A stretch of 36,571 nucleotides of DNA from Flavobacterium sp. I-STPP5a (GCF_009764685.1 NZ_VHLM01000031.1:1-36571); one strand, 5' to 3'. Numbered from the stretch's first letter, positions 24,870 through 34,155 are shown. Numbers and translations are program-made. Notes: a model not told the origin generated them from the sequence alone.

Positions 24870-25110
24870 AAGATATTTTTATATTTTTTACTAAAGTACT
24901 TAAAATATAATAAAATATAAAATTTAATTTGGATTAAACAGCAATTTTCTGTAAAGCCACTTAATTTCATCAGTTGCCATTTTGATTAAGTGTCTTGTAT
25001 TGATATTTACATGCTATTTTAACATAATACAGCACTAAAAAAAAGTATGTTCTCTTTTCATTGTCTAAAAAATAGAATAGTTTTGAGGGTATGAATTTTT
25101 TAGAAAAAAA

Positions 25111-25944
25111 ATGATTGTAAAACAGAATATTAAAGTTATAATTAGTGATTTAGATGGGACATTACTCAACTCAAATCATACAATTTCAGATAAAACCATT
25201 TCTGTTTTTCAAAAACTCCACCGTCTTAATTATATAATCATTGTTGCAACTGGGCGTCATCATCTTGATGCTATGCCAATACTTGATTCACTAGGATTTC
25301 CCGTTTATTTGGTCTCGTCAAATGGTGCTCGTATTCATTCCCCTGATAAAAAGTTACTTTATTCGTTTGATATAAAAAGTGATCACATTCAGTCAGTACT
25401 AAGCATTGACATCGATCCAGATATTACAACGGTTTTATTCAAAGAGGACATTTGGTTTACCAATAAATTTAACAAGAAGTTAAATGATTTTCAACCTGAA
25501 ATAAGGTATCGTCCTGAGCTGGTAAATTTTAATGAATTAGAAGACTATGCTGGGATTAAATTATTGTTTACCCACGAAAATCATTCAAAACTACTAGCGG
25601 TTAGAGATCAGATTTTAGAAAAACATGAGGGGTTATTCAATCACGCCTTTAGTTTGCCTTTTTGCTTAGAATTCATGGATAAATCAGTTGATAAAAGTGT
25701 GGCTATTGCTAAAATTCTTGAACTTGAGAATTTTAGTTTTCAAGAAACACTTGTCTTTGGGGACGGTTATAATGATGAAAACATGCTCCGCGAGGCAGGA
25801 ATAGGCGTACTTATGGAGAATGCTCCTCAAAGTTTGAAAGACTTGTTACCGCAACTTGAAATCACATCGACTAATGATACTGAAGGAGTTGCAAACTACA
25901 TCACCAACAAAATAATTAACTCTAAACTAGAACTGCAACAATAA
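25111..25944 (+). CDS. HAD-superfamily phosphatase, Cof type
   Basis: The 277-residue protein is a Cof/YbiV-type HAD hydrolase that dephosphorylates small phosphorylated metabolites, often sugar phosphates. Motif I is SDLDGTLLN (nucleophile and acid/base aspartates, about residues 13-21), motif II is IVATGRHH, motif III is the lysine in SVDKSVAI, and motif IV is VFGDGYNDENML. The C2-type cap lies between motifs II and III. The substrate cannot be read from sequence. It precedes the S9 peptidase by 24 bp on the same strand. Confidence 0.9.
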   Translation: MIVKQNIKVIISDLDGTLLNSNHTISDKTISVFQKLHRLNYIIIVATGRHHLDAMPILDSLGFPVYLVSSNGARIHSPDKKLLYSFDIKSDHIQSVLSIDIDPDITTVLFKEDIWFTNKFNKKLNDFQPEIRYRPELVNFNELEDYAGIKLLFTHENHSKLLAVRDQILEKHEGLFNHAFSLPFCLEFMDKSVDKSVAIAKILELENFSFQETLVFGDGYNDENMLREAGIGVLMENAPQSLKDLLPQLEITSTNDTEGVANYITNKIINSKLELQQ

Positions 25945-25968
25945 CAACTAAACTTAAATGAAATTGAA

Positions 25969-28317
25969 ATGAATAAAAATATAATACTGTTTCTTTGCAT
26001 GCTTTTTTCGGTTACAATTAACAGCCAAACCTTAAAGCTAGACGAAATCATGAAAGGAAATGCTTTCATTGGTTCTCAACCAGAAAACGAAAGATGGTCA
26101 ATAGATGGACAAAAAGTATATTTTGACTGGAACCCACATAATGAACTAGGAAATAGTACGTATTTCTGGAAAAAAGGAATGACAAAACCAGAACTTGCAC
26201 CTGCCAGTGAAGCTCTTTTTTCAAGATTAGATTTAAGAAAATCATCTAATCCAGATGTGTGTTTTTATCTTGATAAAGGCCGTTTGTATTCGTATTCTTT
26301 GAAAAATAAAGTTTCTAAAAAGTTGTTTCAGCACAGCAGTCCCATTTCAAATTTGCAAGTAAGTGCAACAGCGGGTTTGTTGTTTTTTAGACAAAATGAC
26401 AATATTTTTCAATACAACATAAACGAAGGTTCTTTGATTCAGCTCACAAATTTCCGAAAAGGAAAAGCAGATGAGGTTGCTTCTCAAAAAGAAACTTTTT
26501 TAAAGACCCAGCAAGAAGAGTTGTTCCAATTTGTAAGAGATCAAGAGGCGTTAAAAAAATGGAATGCTGAAAAAGCAAAACTTTCTAAGTCAGATTTTCC
26601 AAAACCTTATTTTTATGGAAAAAATACTTTTGGAGGGTTAAAAATGGATCCTAAAGGCAGTTATGCCACTTTTAGATTACTAGAAGAAGTAGAGGGAAAA
26701 AGAGAAAAAATGGAGGCTTTTATTACTGCAAGTGGCTACAATGATATTGTTGACACTAAAGAAAAAGTTTCTGTAAATAATTTGATTCCTTCAAAGTTTG
26801 GTGTTTATAATGTTGCTAAAGACTCCGTTTATTTTATCAATTTTTCTACTTTGAGCCATATTCAAGATGTACCAAAATATTTTGAATTGTATGAGAAAAA
26901 TAAAAATGTGGAGAAAAAGAACAAATTAATTATTGTTCAAGAGCCAATATATAATGATGATGGTAGCTATGCCGTTTCAGAGATAAGAAGTCAAGATAAC
27001 AAAGACCGTTGGATAGTACGTTTGAATCTTGAAAAAAATACTTTTGAAGAAATAAATTATCAGCATGACGAAGCATGGATTGGAGGTCCTGGAATTCCGT
27101 CAAGCTCTTTCGGGAGAGGAACTCTTGGTTTTTTAGCTGATAATGAGACTGTTTATTTCCAATCTGAAGAGACCGGTTATTCTCATTTGTACACATATAA
27201 TTTAAAGTCAAAACTTAAAACTCAATTGACACAAGGCAATTGGGAAGTACGATCAGTAGCTTTGGCTAAAGATAGAAAAGCATTTTACCTAACAACTACA
27301 ACCACACATCCAGGAAATAGAAGTTTTTACAAGCTTGATATTTCGACAAAAAAAATGCAACCTATTTTAACTAGTGATGGTGCTCATGAAGTAAGTATAT
27401 CTCCTGATGAAAGTTCGTTATTAGTTCGCTATTCTTATAAAAATAAACCTTGGGAATTATATGTTGCAAGTAATAGGACCAATACCTCTTTGGACCAAAT
27501 TACATCATCGTTAACAGAAAGTTTTAAGTCATATTCTTGGCGTGCACCCGAAGTAATTACGTTTAAAGCTCAAGATGGTACAACCGTTCATGCTAGACTA
27601 TACAAGCCTCAGCAAGCAATTGCAAACAAAGCGGCTGTATTATTTGTACATGGAGCAGGTTATTTGCAAAACGCGCACAATTATTGGAGTAGCTACCATA
27701 GAGAGTATATGTTTCACAACATGTTAGTTGATCAAGGGTATACGGTTCTTGACATTGATTATAGAGGAAGTGATGGATACGGACGCGATTTTAGAACCGG
27801 GATATACCGTTTCATGGGAGGGAAAGATTTATCAGATCACTTGGATGGAAAAAAGTACTTGGTTGAAAATCATGGTATAGATGCTTCAAAAGTGGGTATC
27901 TACGGAGGTTCTTATGGTGGTTTTATTACGTTAATGGGAATGTTAACAGCACCAAAAGAGTTTGCATCAGGTGCAGCACTTAGATCTGTTACAGATTGGG
28001 CACACTACAACCATGGCTACACCGGAAATATTTTAAATTTTCCTGAAACAGATCCCGATGCGTACAAAAAAAGTTCTCCAATATATTTTGCGGATAATCT
28101 TCAAGGTGATTTATTGATGTTACACGGAATGGTTGATGATAACGTAGAGTATAAGGATATTGTTCGTTTGTCTCAGCGTTTTATTGAATTGGGTAAGAAA
28201 AAATGGAGTTTAGCTAGTTTTCCAGTTGAAGCACACGGATTCAAAGAAACGTATTCATGGGTTGATGAGTACAGCAGGATATTAGATTTATTCAATCAAA
28301 CCTTACTCAAAAAATAG
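25969..28317 (+). CDS. S9 family peptidase (prolyl oligopeptidase / DPP IV-like)
   Basis: This 782-residue exported serine peptidase has a signal peptide (MNKNIILFLCMLFSVTINSQ), a beta-propeller of about 500 residues that gates substrate entry, and a C-terminal alpha/beta hydrolase domain. The catalytic triad is visible: Ser648 in GGSYGG, Asp723 in HGMVDDNV and His756 in EAHGF. LFVHGAGYLQN provides the oxyanion region. Such periplasmic enzymes remove dipeptides from oligopeptides, but specificity is not determined. The HAD gene 24 bp upstream may share its transcript. Confidence 0.9.
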   Translation: MNKNIILFLCMLFSVTINSQTLKLDEIMKGNAFIGSQPENERWSIDGQKVYFDWNPHNELGNSTYFWKKGMTKPELAPASEALFSRLDLRKSSNPDVCFYLDKGRLYSYSLKNKVSKKLFQHSSPISNLQVSATAGLLFFRQNDNIFQYNINEGSLIQLTNFRKGKADEVASQKETFLKTQQEELFQFVRDQEALKKWNAEKAKLSKSDFPKPYFYGKNTFGGLKMDPKGSYATFRLLEEVEGKREKMEAFITASGYNDIVDTKEKVSVNNLIPSKFGVYNVAKDSVYFINFSTLSHIQDVPKYFELYEKNKNVEKKNKLIIVQEPIYNDDGSYAVSEIRSQDNKDRWIVRLNLEKNTFEEINYQHDEAWIGGPGIPSSSFGRGTLGFLADNETVYFQSEETGYSHLYTYNLKSKLKTQLTQGNWEVRSVALAKDRKAFYLTTTTTHPGNRSFYKLDISTKKMQPILTSDGAHEVSISPDESSLLVRYSYKNKPWELYVASNRTNTSLDQITSSLTESFKSYSWRAPEVITFKAQDGTTVHARLYKPQQAIANKAAVLFVHGAGYLQNAHNYWSSYHREYMFHNMLVDQGYTVLDIDYRGSDGYGRDFRTGIYRFMGGKDLSDHLDGKKYLVENHGIDASKVGIYGGSYGGFITLMGMLTAPKEFASGAALRSVTDWAHYNHGYTGNILNFPETDPDAYKKSSPIYFADNLQGDLLMLHGMVDDNVEYKDIVRLSQRFIELGKKKWSLASFPVEAHGFKETYSWVDEYSRILDLFNQTLLKK

Positions 28318-28354
28318 TTTTCCTGTAATATCAAACAATTGAATGAGGTATTCA

Positions 28355-28386
28355 TTGCTATACTTTATGAAATAGTTTTAAATTTG
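28355..28386 (+). promoter_or_regulatory. purC promoter
   Basis: TTG (28355-28357), a 21-bp spacer and TAAATTTG (28379-28386) fit the Bacteroidota -33/-7 pattern. The purC start lies 32 bp downstream. Confidence 0.6.
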
Positions 28387-28418
28387 CAGCTACAATATAA
28401 ACACACACAACTAAAAAA

Positions 28419-29372
28419 ATGAGCCACACAATTACAACTACAAATTTCAATTTCCCCAACCAAAAAGCAGTTTACCGCGGTAAAGTAAGAGAAGTATACA
28501 CTATAAATGATGAACTATTGGTTATGGTTGCTACTGATAGGCTTTCTGCATTTGATGTGGTTTTACCAAAAGGAATTCCGTACAAAGGTCAAATTTTAAA
28601 TCAAATTGCTACCCGATTTATGGAACTGACCTCGGATATTGTGCCAAATTGGTTGCTTGATACACCAGATCCAAATGTAGCTGTTGGGAAATTATGTGAG
28701 CCATTTAAGGTAGAAATGGTTATTAGAGGTTATCTTTCAGGACATGCAGCTCGTGAATATGCTCTTGGTAAAAGAGAAATTTGTGGCGTTTCAATGCCTA
28801 ATGATTTAAAAGAAAACGATAAATTTCCTGAACCAATAATTACACCTACAACTAAAGCAGATAACGGAGAACACGATGCTGATATTTCAAGAGAAGAAAT
28901 TTTAAATAAAGGTATTGTATCTCTAGAGGATTACCTTGTTTTAGAAAAGTACACGAGAGATTTATATCAAAGAGGGACAGAGATTGCAGCGGGTAGAGGT
29001 CTTATTTTGGTGGATACCAAATATGAATTTGGTAAAACCAAAGAAGGTAAAATTGTTTTGATTGATGAAATTCATACTCCCGATTCTTCACGTTATTTTT
29101 ATGCAGATGGATATCAAGACCGTCAAAATAATGGTGCCGAACAAAAACAATTGTCAAAAGAGTTTGTAAGAAGGTGGTTGATAGAAAATGGTTTTCAAGG
29201 ACTTGAAGGACAACAAATACCTGAAATGACAGATGAGTATATAGAATCTGTATCTGAAAGGTATATCGAATTATACGAAAATATATTAGGTGAAAAGTTT
29301 ATAAAAGCAGATATCACTAACATTGATGCAAGAATTGAAGCTAATGTAATAGATTATTTGTCTTGTAAATAA
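28419..29372 (+). CDS. purC: SAICAR synthase (purine biosynthesis)
   Basis: Phosphoribosylaminoimidazole-succinocarboxamide synthase joins aspartate to CAIR using ATP in purine synthesis. The 317-residue protein is of the longer type. It has [11 protein letters not shown] (ATP-binding loop), [20 protein letters not shown], the signature [14 protein letters not shown], and [16 protein letters not shown] near residue 210. The frame is complete. A single-gene unit is bounded by its own promoter and a terminator at 29385-29415. The neighbouring genes are not purine genes. Confidence 0.96.
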   Translation: MSHTITTTNFNFPNQKAVYRGKVREVYTINDELLVMVATDRLSAFDVVLPKGIPYKGQILNQIATRFMELTSDIVPNWLLDTPDPNVAVGKLCEPFKVEMVIRGYLSGHAAREYALGKREICGVSMPNDLKENDKFPEPIITPTTKADNGEHDADISREEILNKGIVSLEDYLVLEKYTRDLYQRGTEIAAGRGLILVDTKYEFGKTKEGKIVLIDEIHTPDSSRYFYADGYQDRQNNGAEQKQLSKEFVRRWLIENGFQGLEGQQIPEMTDEYIESVSERYIELYENILGEKFIKADITNIDARIEANVIDYLSCK

Positions 29373-29384
29373 TGATCAAAACAG

Positions 29385-29415
29385 AAAATCTGCTAATTTG
29401 AATAGCGGATTTTTT
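29385..29415 (+). terminator. purC terminator
   Basis: AAAATCTGCT and AGCGGATTTT form a stem with one T.G pair around a 9-base loop, followed by a T-run. Confidence 0.8.
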
Positions 29416-29470
29416 GTGTCAAAAATCTTTATCAAAAATCATTATTTTTTCATTCTTAAAGATTATCAGC

Positions 29471-29533
29471 TTACTAAAAACAATAGAGACCGTAAATCAT
29501 GTTTTGATTTACGGTCTCTATTGTTTTTAGTAA
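29471..29533. terminator. Long perfect hairpin between purC and helicase gene
   Basis: Two perfectly complementary 29-base arms (29471-29499 and 29505-29533) flank a 5-base loop. The arms carry A-rich and T-rich parts, so on either strand the GC core (GAGACCGT/ACGGTCTC) is followed by a T-rich tract. It serves the converging helicase gene and backs up the purC terminator. Confidence 0.8.
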
Positions 29534-29556
29534 TTATAGGTTTACATCTATAGTAA

Positions 29557-30843
29557 TTACCTATTCACACGTCTATCATTAGTTGAGCTAGTAGTACGTC
29601 TATTTCCAAAATTATTTGTTTTTTTGGCAGCATCTACTTTAGGTTGTTTGGGTGCAGAAAAACGTTGTGTTCTACCTTGACCTTGTTTTATAGGCTCTTT
29701 TGATGCGTTGGGATCCGGCTCAAAACCTTTGATACTTTCTTTTGGGATTGTTAACCCAACTAATTTCTCGATATCTCTTAAAAAAACAGTCTCATCAGGA
29801 CTAAACAATGAAATTGCTTTACCATTTGCACCAGCACGACCTGTTCTACCTATTCTATGAACGTAATCTTCTGGGATGTTAGGTAATTCAAAATTTACAA
29901 CATGCGGTAATAATGGAATGTCTAATCCACGAGCAGCAATATCTGTTGCAACAAGAGCCGTTAAACTTCCATTTTTAAAACCTTCTAAAGCTTTTGTTCT
30001 AGCGCCTTGACCTTTATTGCCGTGAATAGCGGCAGCTTTAATACCAGCATCGTTCATAAACTCAGTTAGTTTATTAGCGCCTTGTTTGGTTCTTGTAAAC
30101 ACTAAAATTTGTTTCCAGTTCCCTTCGGTAATCAGTTTTATGATTAATTCGGTTTTTTTCTCTTTGGCAACAGGATAAATGAGTTGGGTTATGGCGTCAA
30201 CAGTAGTGTTTTCAGGAGTTGCTTCAACTTGAATAGGATTTTGAAGAATTCCCATCGCTAGTTTTTTAATATCTTTTGAAAAAGTTGCTGAGAAAAGTAA
30301 GTTTTGTCTTTTTTGAGGTAAAACTTTCAATACTCTTTCAATATCACGTAAAAATCCCATATCCAGCATTCTATCGGCCTCATCAAGAACTAAAATTTCA
30401 ACTTTTGCAAGTGAAATCAAACCTTGATTGTGTAAGTCTATAAGTCTTCCTGGTGTTGCTACCAGAATATCAATGCCTTGACGTAATTGTGTTACTTGTG
30501 GATTTTGATTTACTCCACCAAAAATAACCGTACTTTTTAAATCTAAAAATTCGCTGTATTCTTTGATATTTGCTAATATCTGAGCTGCTAATTCTCTTGT
30601 AGGTGTAAGGATTAAAGATCGAATTGGACGATTGCGAACGGGTTGTGTTTGAGATAACAGTTGCAATATTGGGAGCGTAAAACCTGCTGTTTTTCCTGTT
30701 CCAGTTTGAGCAGATGCTAAAACATCTTGGCCTTTAAGTATGGGAGGTATGGCTTTTTGTTGAATTGGAGATGGGGTAGTGTACCCTTTTTTGCTGATTG
30801 CTTTCAGTAAAGAATCAGATAAACCTAATGAATTGAATGACAT
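29557..30843 (-). CDS. rhlE: DEAD-box RNA helicase, RhlE type
   Basis: This 428-residue ATP-dependent RNA helicase has all core motifs: the Q-motif ([14 protein letters not shown]), motif I AQTGTGKT (about residues 43-50), PTRELA, motif II DEAD, motif III SAT, and motif [12 protein letters not shown] in the second RecA domain. The C-terminus after about residue 375 is a basic, Gln/Asn-rich tail ending [14 protein letters not shown], probably for non-specific RNA binding. RhlE-like proteins act in rRNA maturation and RNA decay. Several paralogues are usual in Flavobacterium, so the gene symbol is approximate. Confidence 0.9.
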   Translation of the reverse strand: MSFNSLGLSDSLLKAISKKGYTTPSPIQQKAIPPILKGQDVLASAQTGTGKTAGFTLPILQLLSQTQPVRNRPIRSLILTPTRELAAQILANIKEYSEFLDLKSTVIFGGVNQNPQVTQLRQGIDILVATPGRLIDLHNQGLISLAKVEILVLDEADRMLDMGFLRDIERVLKVLPQKRQNLLFSATFSKDIKKLAMGILQNPIQVEATPENTTVDAITQLIYPVAKEKKTELIIKLITEGNWKQILVFTRTKQGANKLTEFMNDAGIKAAAIHGNKGQGARTKALEGFKNGSLTALVATDIAARGLDIPLLPHVVNFELPNIPEDYVHRIGRTGRAGANGKAISLFSPDETVFLRDIEKLVGLTIPKESIKGFEPDPNASKEPIKQGQGRTQRFSAPKQPKVDAAKKTNNFGNRRTTSSTNDRRVNR

Positions 30844-31152
30844 AAATTGTATTTACGAAGCAAACACATTTATATATTTTGCTCCTTTAATTTGGCGCAA
30901 AGGTATGTCATTATTTTGGATATCTCTTGATTGAGAGGTTTTCTTTGTTTAAGACACTTGTGTAAAGTACTGTTTTACAATGCAAAGAGGGTTTTGTGTA
31001 GGCTTTTTAATCACATTATTGCTTGTAAAAACACTCTAAAATCATGAAAATGAAAACAACAATTGATTATTCATGAATTACAAAAGATCATTTTTACAAT
31101 AGAGAACATTTTTGAATCAAACCTGAAAATTATTTTTTTGGATCAAATTGAA
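30844..31152. other. Intergenic region upstream of the helicase gene
   Basis: About 310 bp without a gene. It holds the helicase promoter (-7 at 30898-30905). The rest is A+T-rich with no recognised motif up to the terminator at 31153. Confidence 0.6.
30898..30905 (-). promoter_or_regulatory. Helicase promoter -7 element
   Basis: TACCTTTG on the minus strand matches TAnnTTTG. It predicts a leader of about 50 nt. The -33 TTG is not obvious. Confidence 0.5.
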
Positions 31153-31193
31153 TAAAAAAAATGTGGCATGCAGTTGTAATGCTACATGCCACA
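31153..31193 (-). terminator. Terminator of the metallopeptidase gene
   Basis: On the minus strand TGTGGCATGTAG pairs with CTGCATGCCACA (one mismatch, 8-base loop) and a run of T follows. It lies directly after the stop codon of the peptidase gene. Confidence 0.85.
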
Positions 31194-31198
31194 ATGTG

Positions 31199-32059
31199 TT
31201 AATTGATTTCAGCAAAAGTATTACCTTGCTTGATATCGCCAGTTTTATATCCTTTCATAAACCAAGCTTTTCTTTGAACCGAAGTTCCATGAGTAAAGGA
31301 TTCTGGAACAATATGCCCCTGCATTTTGGCTTGAATAGCATCATCACCTACAGCGTGAGCGGCACTTAATGCTTCTTCAAGATCACCTTCTTCAAGTATA
31401 TTTTTCATTTTTTGATTGTAGTGTGTCCAAACGCCAGCATAAAAATCAGCTTGTAATTCTAGAGCTACAGATAATGCATTTGCCTCTGCCTGACTTTTAC
31501 CTTGTTGCATTTGTCTCATTTTTGATGAAGTTCCTAGTAAGGTTTGTACATGATGTCCAATCTCATGTGCAATTACATAGGCTGTTGCAAAATCACCACC
31601 TTGGGCCCCAAATTTAGTTTTCAACTCATTAAAGAATGTTAAATCCATGTAGACTTTTTGATCTGCAGGACAATAAAATGGTCCAGAGGCCGAGGTTGCG
31701 CTACCACATTCTGTATCTACTCCCTGTGTGAATAAAATTAATTTAGGTCTTTTGTACTGCATATTATTTTCCTTAAAAATTTTATCCCATACATCCTCTG
31801 AATCAACTAATACGGCTTCAACAAATTTTCCTTCTTCAATTTCTTCAGCAGTTAAGGCTCTCTGTTCTGTGGGTGCACTTTGTCCTTGATTCATTTGCTC
31901 AAGAATAGGTGTTATCATTTGAGCATTTTCTCCACCAAAAGTATTTAGTAAAAGGATAACAATACCTATTATTCCCCCGCCTACTATAGTTTTTCCACCA
32001 GAAGACATTCCTCTTCTGTCTTCAAAATTTTCACTTGAACGTCTGCCACTCCATTTCAT
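31199..32059 (-). CDS. Putative neutral zinc metallopeptidase (YpfJ type)
   Basis: The 286-residue protein belongs to the YpfJ/neutral zinc metallopeptidase family. It opens MKWSGRRSSENFEDRRG, has one transmembrane helix (about residues 25-43, IVGGGIIGIVILLLNTFGG), and then a periplasmic catalytic domain. The HExxH zinc motif is seen in VIAHEIGHHVQ near residue 165, with the third ligand probably in SVALELQADFYAGVW. The family's cysteines are present in CGSATSASGPFYCP. The function is unknown for most members. Confidence 0.9.
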   Translation of the reverse strand: MKWSGRRSSENFEDRRGMSSGGKTIVGGGIIGIVILLLNTFGGENAQMITPILEQMNQGQSAPTEQRALTAEEIEEGKFVEAVLVDSEDVWDKIFKENNMQYKRPKLILFTQGVDTECGSATSASGPFYCPADQKVYMDLTFFNELKTKFGAQGGDFATAYVIAHEIGHHVQTLLGTSSKMRQMQQGKSQAEANALSVALELQADFYAGVWTHYNQKMKNILEEGDLEEALSAAHAVGDDAIQAKMQGHIVPESFTHGTSVQRKAWFMKGYKTGDIKQGNTFAEIN

Positions 32060-32084
32060 AAGTTTTATTTTTAGTTGTTTGGTT

Positions 32085-32114
32085 TAAAATTACATAATAT
32101 TTTAACATTCTCAA
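32085..32114 (-). promoter_or_regulatory. Metallopeptidase promoter
   Basis: On the minus strand TTG (32112-32114), a 19-bp spacer and TAATTTTA (32085-32092) match the -33/-7 consensus in all but the last base. It lies 26 bp upstream of the start. Confidence 0.5.
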
Positions 32115-32136
32115 CATTACTTTAAATTTTACATTA

Positions 32137-32790
32137 TCCATTTTGTTACAGAGGCGCCTATGATGCCTTTTATTATTGGTTTTGAAGTAAAATCATTCAT
32201 GCCAGAAGCATTACATTTTTTTCTTATTCTGCTTTTTCTGCATCAGCAGTTAAGTTAGGGCTTTTGTATGAATTGCCTTGTAATTTAGCACGTTTTTAAT
32301 GCATTGTAAAATTTCGTAGCTATTCATGATAGGCATTTCAAGATCCATAAAAATAATATCTATTGACACATCCTTAAAGTTTTCAACGCCGTCTAGTCCG
32401 TTTATAGCTTCTTTAATTTAGGTAGGATTCGTTTTTAATCAAAGTTTTTAAGAGTTAGAGGTTTCGTTAAAATATTCAACAATCAAAATACGTGTTTTTC
32501 TTGAATTTTTAATTTATTCTTCATTAGACTTGTCAATAATATTTAAGATTTTTTTTGCTAAGTAATTTTTATCAAGGACGTTATCAGTTACTTTTAGTTT
32601 GTGGTCAAATGACAAAGTACTTCCTGAATTGAAGGTAATTTCTACTTTTAATTGACTGCTTAGTAGTACTAATAATTTTTTGTATGTGGTTTGATACTAG
32701 TCCCGTACCGCCAAATTTTCTGGTAAGTGATTCATCTTTTACTAGTCAAGTTTTGCTGCATTTTTACCAATTATTTTTGACTATTAAGCA
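32137..32790 (-). pseudogene. Decayed hybrid histidine kinase / response regulator
   Basis: Reading the minus strand in shifting frames gives the remains of a hybrid sensor kinase. DESLTRKFGGTGL is the G2 box of the HATPase domain, and LKVEITFNSGSTLSFDHKL is the end of that domain. RILIVE then starts a receiver domain, AINGLDGVENFKDVS and IIFMDLEMPIMNSYE hold the phospho-acceptor aspartate, ALTADAEKAE follows, and after a frameshift ASGMNDFTSKPI ends the receiver. Several stops (for example before 32,420) and at least one frameshift (about 32,222) break it. The sensor and dimerisation parts are absent upstream, where a marR gene stands. Confidence 0.75.
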
Positions 32791-32837
32791 CTAATTTACT
32801 TTGTATAATAAAATCACATTTTCTATCTATTTGGTTT

Positions 32838-33296
32838 TTATTCTAAATTTTTCGTGTCGCTTTTTAATATAGTAATCCATTCATTCAGCGTGTCTCTTAA
32901 CTGAGTAATATCGTTCATTGTAATGTTTTCGGTCAACAATGTTTTTAAGAGGTTCTCAGGAATTGATAATGCAAGCGTTTTCAATTGGCTTCCCGTGTCT
33001 GTTAATTGAATGATGACATTTCTTTCATCCGCATTAGAACGAATACGTTCAAGAAGATTCATTTTCTCCATACGTTTTAGCAAAGGGGATAGGGTGTTCG
33101 TGTTCAGAAATAATTTCTCAGTAATATGATTTACAGTACATTTGTCTTTTTCCCACAACACTAGTAATACTAAATATTGAGGATATGTTAAGCCTAATTG
33201 TTCCAGGTGGGGTCTATATGCTTTGGTAAGTAGTCGTGAAACGGAATAAATCGGAAAACAAACTTGGTTGCCTAGTTTTAGTTGTGTATTTTCCAT
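32838..33296 (-). CDS. MarR-family transcriptional regulator
   Basis: This 152-residue dimeric winged-helix repressor is of the MarR/OhrR type. It starts MENTQLKLGNQVCFPIYSVS, which carries a cysteine at about residue 13 in the place of the OhrR peroxide-sensing cysteine. The HTH is YPQYLVLLVLWEKDKCTVNHITEKLFLNTNTLSPLLKRM (stated as a region, about residues 38-76) and the wing is SNADERNVIIQLTDTG. It is translationally coupled to the upstream doxX gene (TAATG). The palindrome on the doxX promoter is its likely operator. Organic-peroxide or thiol-reactive stress is the likely signal. Confidence 0.87.
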   Translation of the reverse strand: MENTQLKLGNQVCFPIYSVSRLLTKAYRPHLEQLGLTYPQYLVLLVLWEKDKCTVNHITEKLFLNTNTLSPLLKRMEKMNLLERIRSNADERNVIIQLTDTGSQLKTLALSIPENLLKTLLTENITMNDITQLRDTLNEWITILKSDTKNLE

Positions 33297-33727
33297 TAGT
33301 TGTTATTTTTTTTTGCTCTCCAGGCTTTCCATGATCCTGCTGACCATAATGCCCAAACTACCAATACCGGCTGAAAGAACAATCGTCGAAATCTGGCTCC
33401 GTCAGAATTTAATACTCCAAAAGCATCTTTGCCCTCTAGATATTGGGCAATATTCCCTGGAAATATCAATATAAAAAATACTGCTAGAGCGCAACCAAAT
33501 TGAATACGCTTCTTTGTCCATAAAGCCAAACCAAGACCTAGAGCAATTTCTACAATCCCAGATAGGATCACGACCAGATCCTTATTTAAAGGAAGCCAAT
33601 CTGGGACTTGCGCCTGAAATTCTATACGATTAAATGTTAAGTGACTAACTCCTGCATAAATCATAAAGACCGCAAGTAGAATTCTAAAAATTTTTTGTGT
33701 AATTGTCGTTTTATTTTCCATATACAT
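33296..33727 (-). CDS. DoxX-family membrane protein
   Basis: This 143-residue integral membrane protein has about four transmembrane helices. Family features are the first helix RILLAVFMIYAGVSHLTF, followed by VPDWLPLNKDLVVILSGIVEIALGLGL (a region, about residues 39-66) with the conserved glutamate of DoxX-like proteins. DoxX proteins are often controlled by MarR-type regulators and linked to sulfur or oxidative stress. Here the gene is first in a two-gene operon with marR. Its promoter carries a 14-bp palindrome directly after the -7 box. Confidence 0.87.
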   Translation of the reverse strand: MYMENKTTITQKIFRILLAVFMIYAGVSHLTFNRIEFQAQVPDWLPLNKDLVVILSGIVEIALGLGLALWTKKRIQFGCALAVFFILIFPGNIAQYLEGKDAFGVLNSDGARFRRLFFQPVLVVWALWSAGSWKAWRAKKNNN

Positions 33728-33733
33728 ATAATT

Positions 33734-33776
33734 TATATCGTGCTAGATTATATCGTGCACGATACAAAAATACACG
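33734..33776 (-). promoter_or_regulatory. doxX-marR promoter with palindromic operator
   Basis: The -7 box TATTTTTG (minus, 33765-33772) is directly followed by the perfect palindrome TATCGTGCACGATA (33751-33764). A half site TATATCGTGC (33734-33743) repeats 15 bp away from the same word at 33749-33758. A further CACGAT lies at 33773-33778. This arrangement at the transcription start suits repression by the MarR protein encoded in the operon. Confidence 0.75.
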
Positions 33777-33778
33777 AT

Positions 33779-33992
33779 TTATTTTAATAACCACTATTGT
33801 GTAGTAAAAATAATATCAGGGTCATAAAAAAATGAAGAACAACAGTATAAACAATTAGTGATTTCCTTCAAGTTTAATGCCCTTGCCAGTCCCTAGGTAG
33901 CGTGAGTTTCATGTACAAATTAGCTGGGATGATTGGATGTATGCTTGATAGTGAAAAAAAAAACTTAAAAAAAACTACATTGGAAGTACTGC
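33779..33992. other. Intergenic region upstream of doxX
   Basis: About 210 bp with no supported gene. A few short coding-like words on the minus strand (MKLTLPRDWQGH) suggest fragments, but nothing can be assigned. Confidence 0.4.
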
Positions 33993-34019
33993 AAAAAAAA
34001 GAGGACATTACATCCTCTT
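33993..34019 (-). terminator. Terminator ending the candidate ncRNA
   Basis: On the minus strand AAGAGGA and TCCTCTT form a 7-bp stem around a short loop, directly followed by eight T. It is an intrinsic terminator of the unit above it. Confidence 0.8.
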
Positions 34020-34150
34020 GACATTCTCTCTCAAAATTTTACGATAAGTGCATAGTTCCCGCCAGTGACCAGGTTCAGCCTGGCCGACGTGGATGATTCA
34101 ACACGGGTTTCATTGTTCGGCTTGCAGCTGCAACGAAACCCTAACTGCAA
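34000..34150 (-). ncRNA. Candidate structured RNA, family unknown
   Basis: A GC-richer block stands out from AT-rich flanks. On the minus strand GGGTTTCGTTG pairs with CAATGAAACCC (34105-34141, 11 bp including one G.U). GGCCAGG pairs with CCTGGTC (34067-34085, one G.U), and outer GTG/CAC can close it. Both non-Watson-Crick pairs are G.U on minus and A.C on plus, which favours a minus-strand RNA. An intrinsic terminator at 33993-34019 follows. The 5' end is not fixed, as no promoter is evident and it may be cut from the upstream message. SRP RNA, 6S or a Flavobacteria-specific family are untested options. A reading frame ending ...GGNYALIVKF also crosses it, so a coding remnant is the alternative. 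Confidence 0.45.
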
Positions 34151-34155
34151 GAAGG

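Noticed and set aside
26930..27211. Minus-strand frame of 93 residues inside the S9 peptidase gene
   Set aside because: It is an antisense shadow of a clear, full-length gene, as are the other short antisense frames.
29385..29415. Riboswitch at the purC end
   Set aside because: It follows the stop codon and is a simple stem with a T-run, so a terminator.
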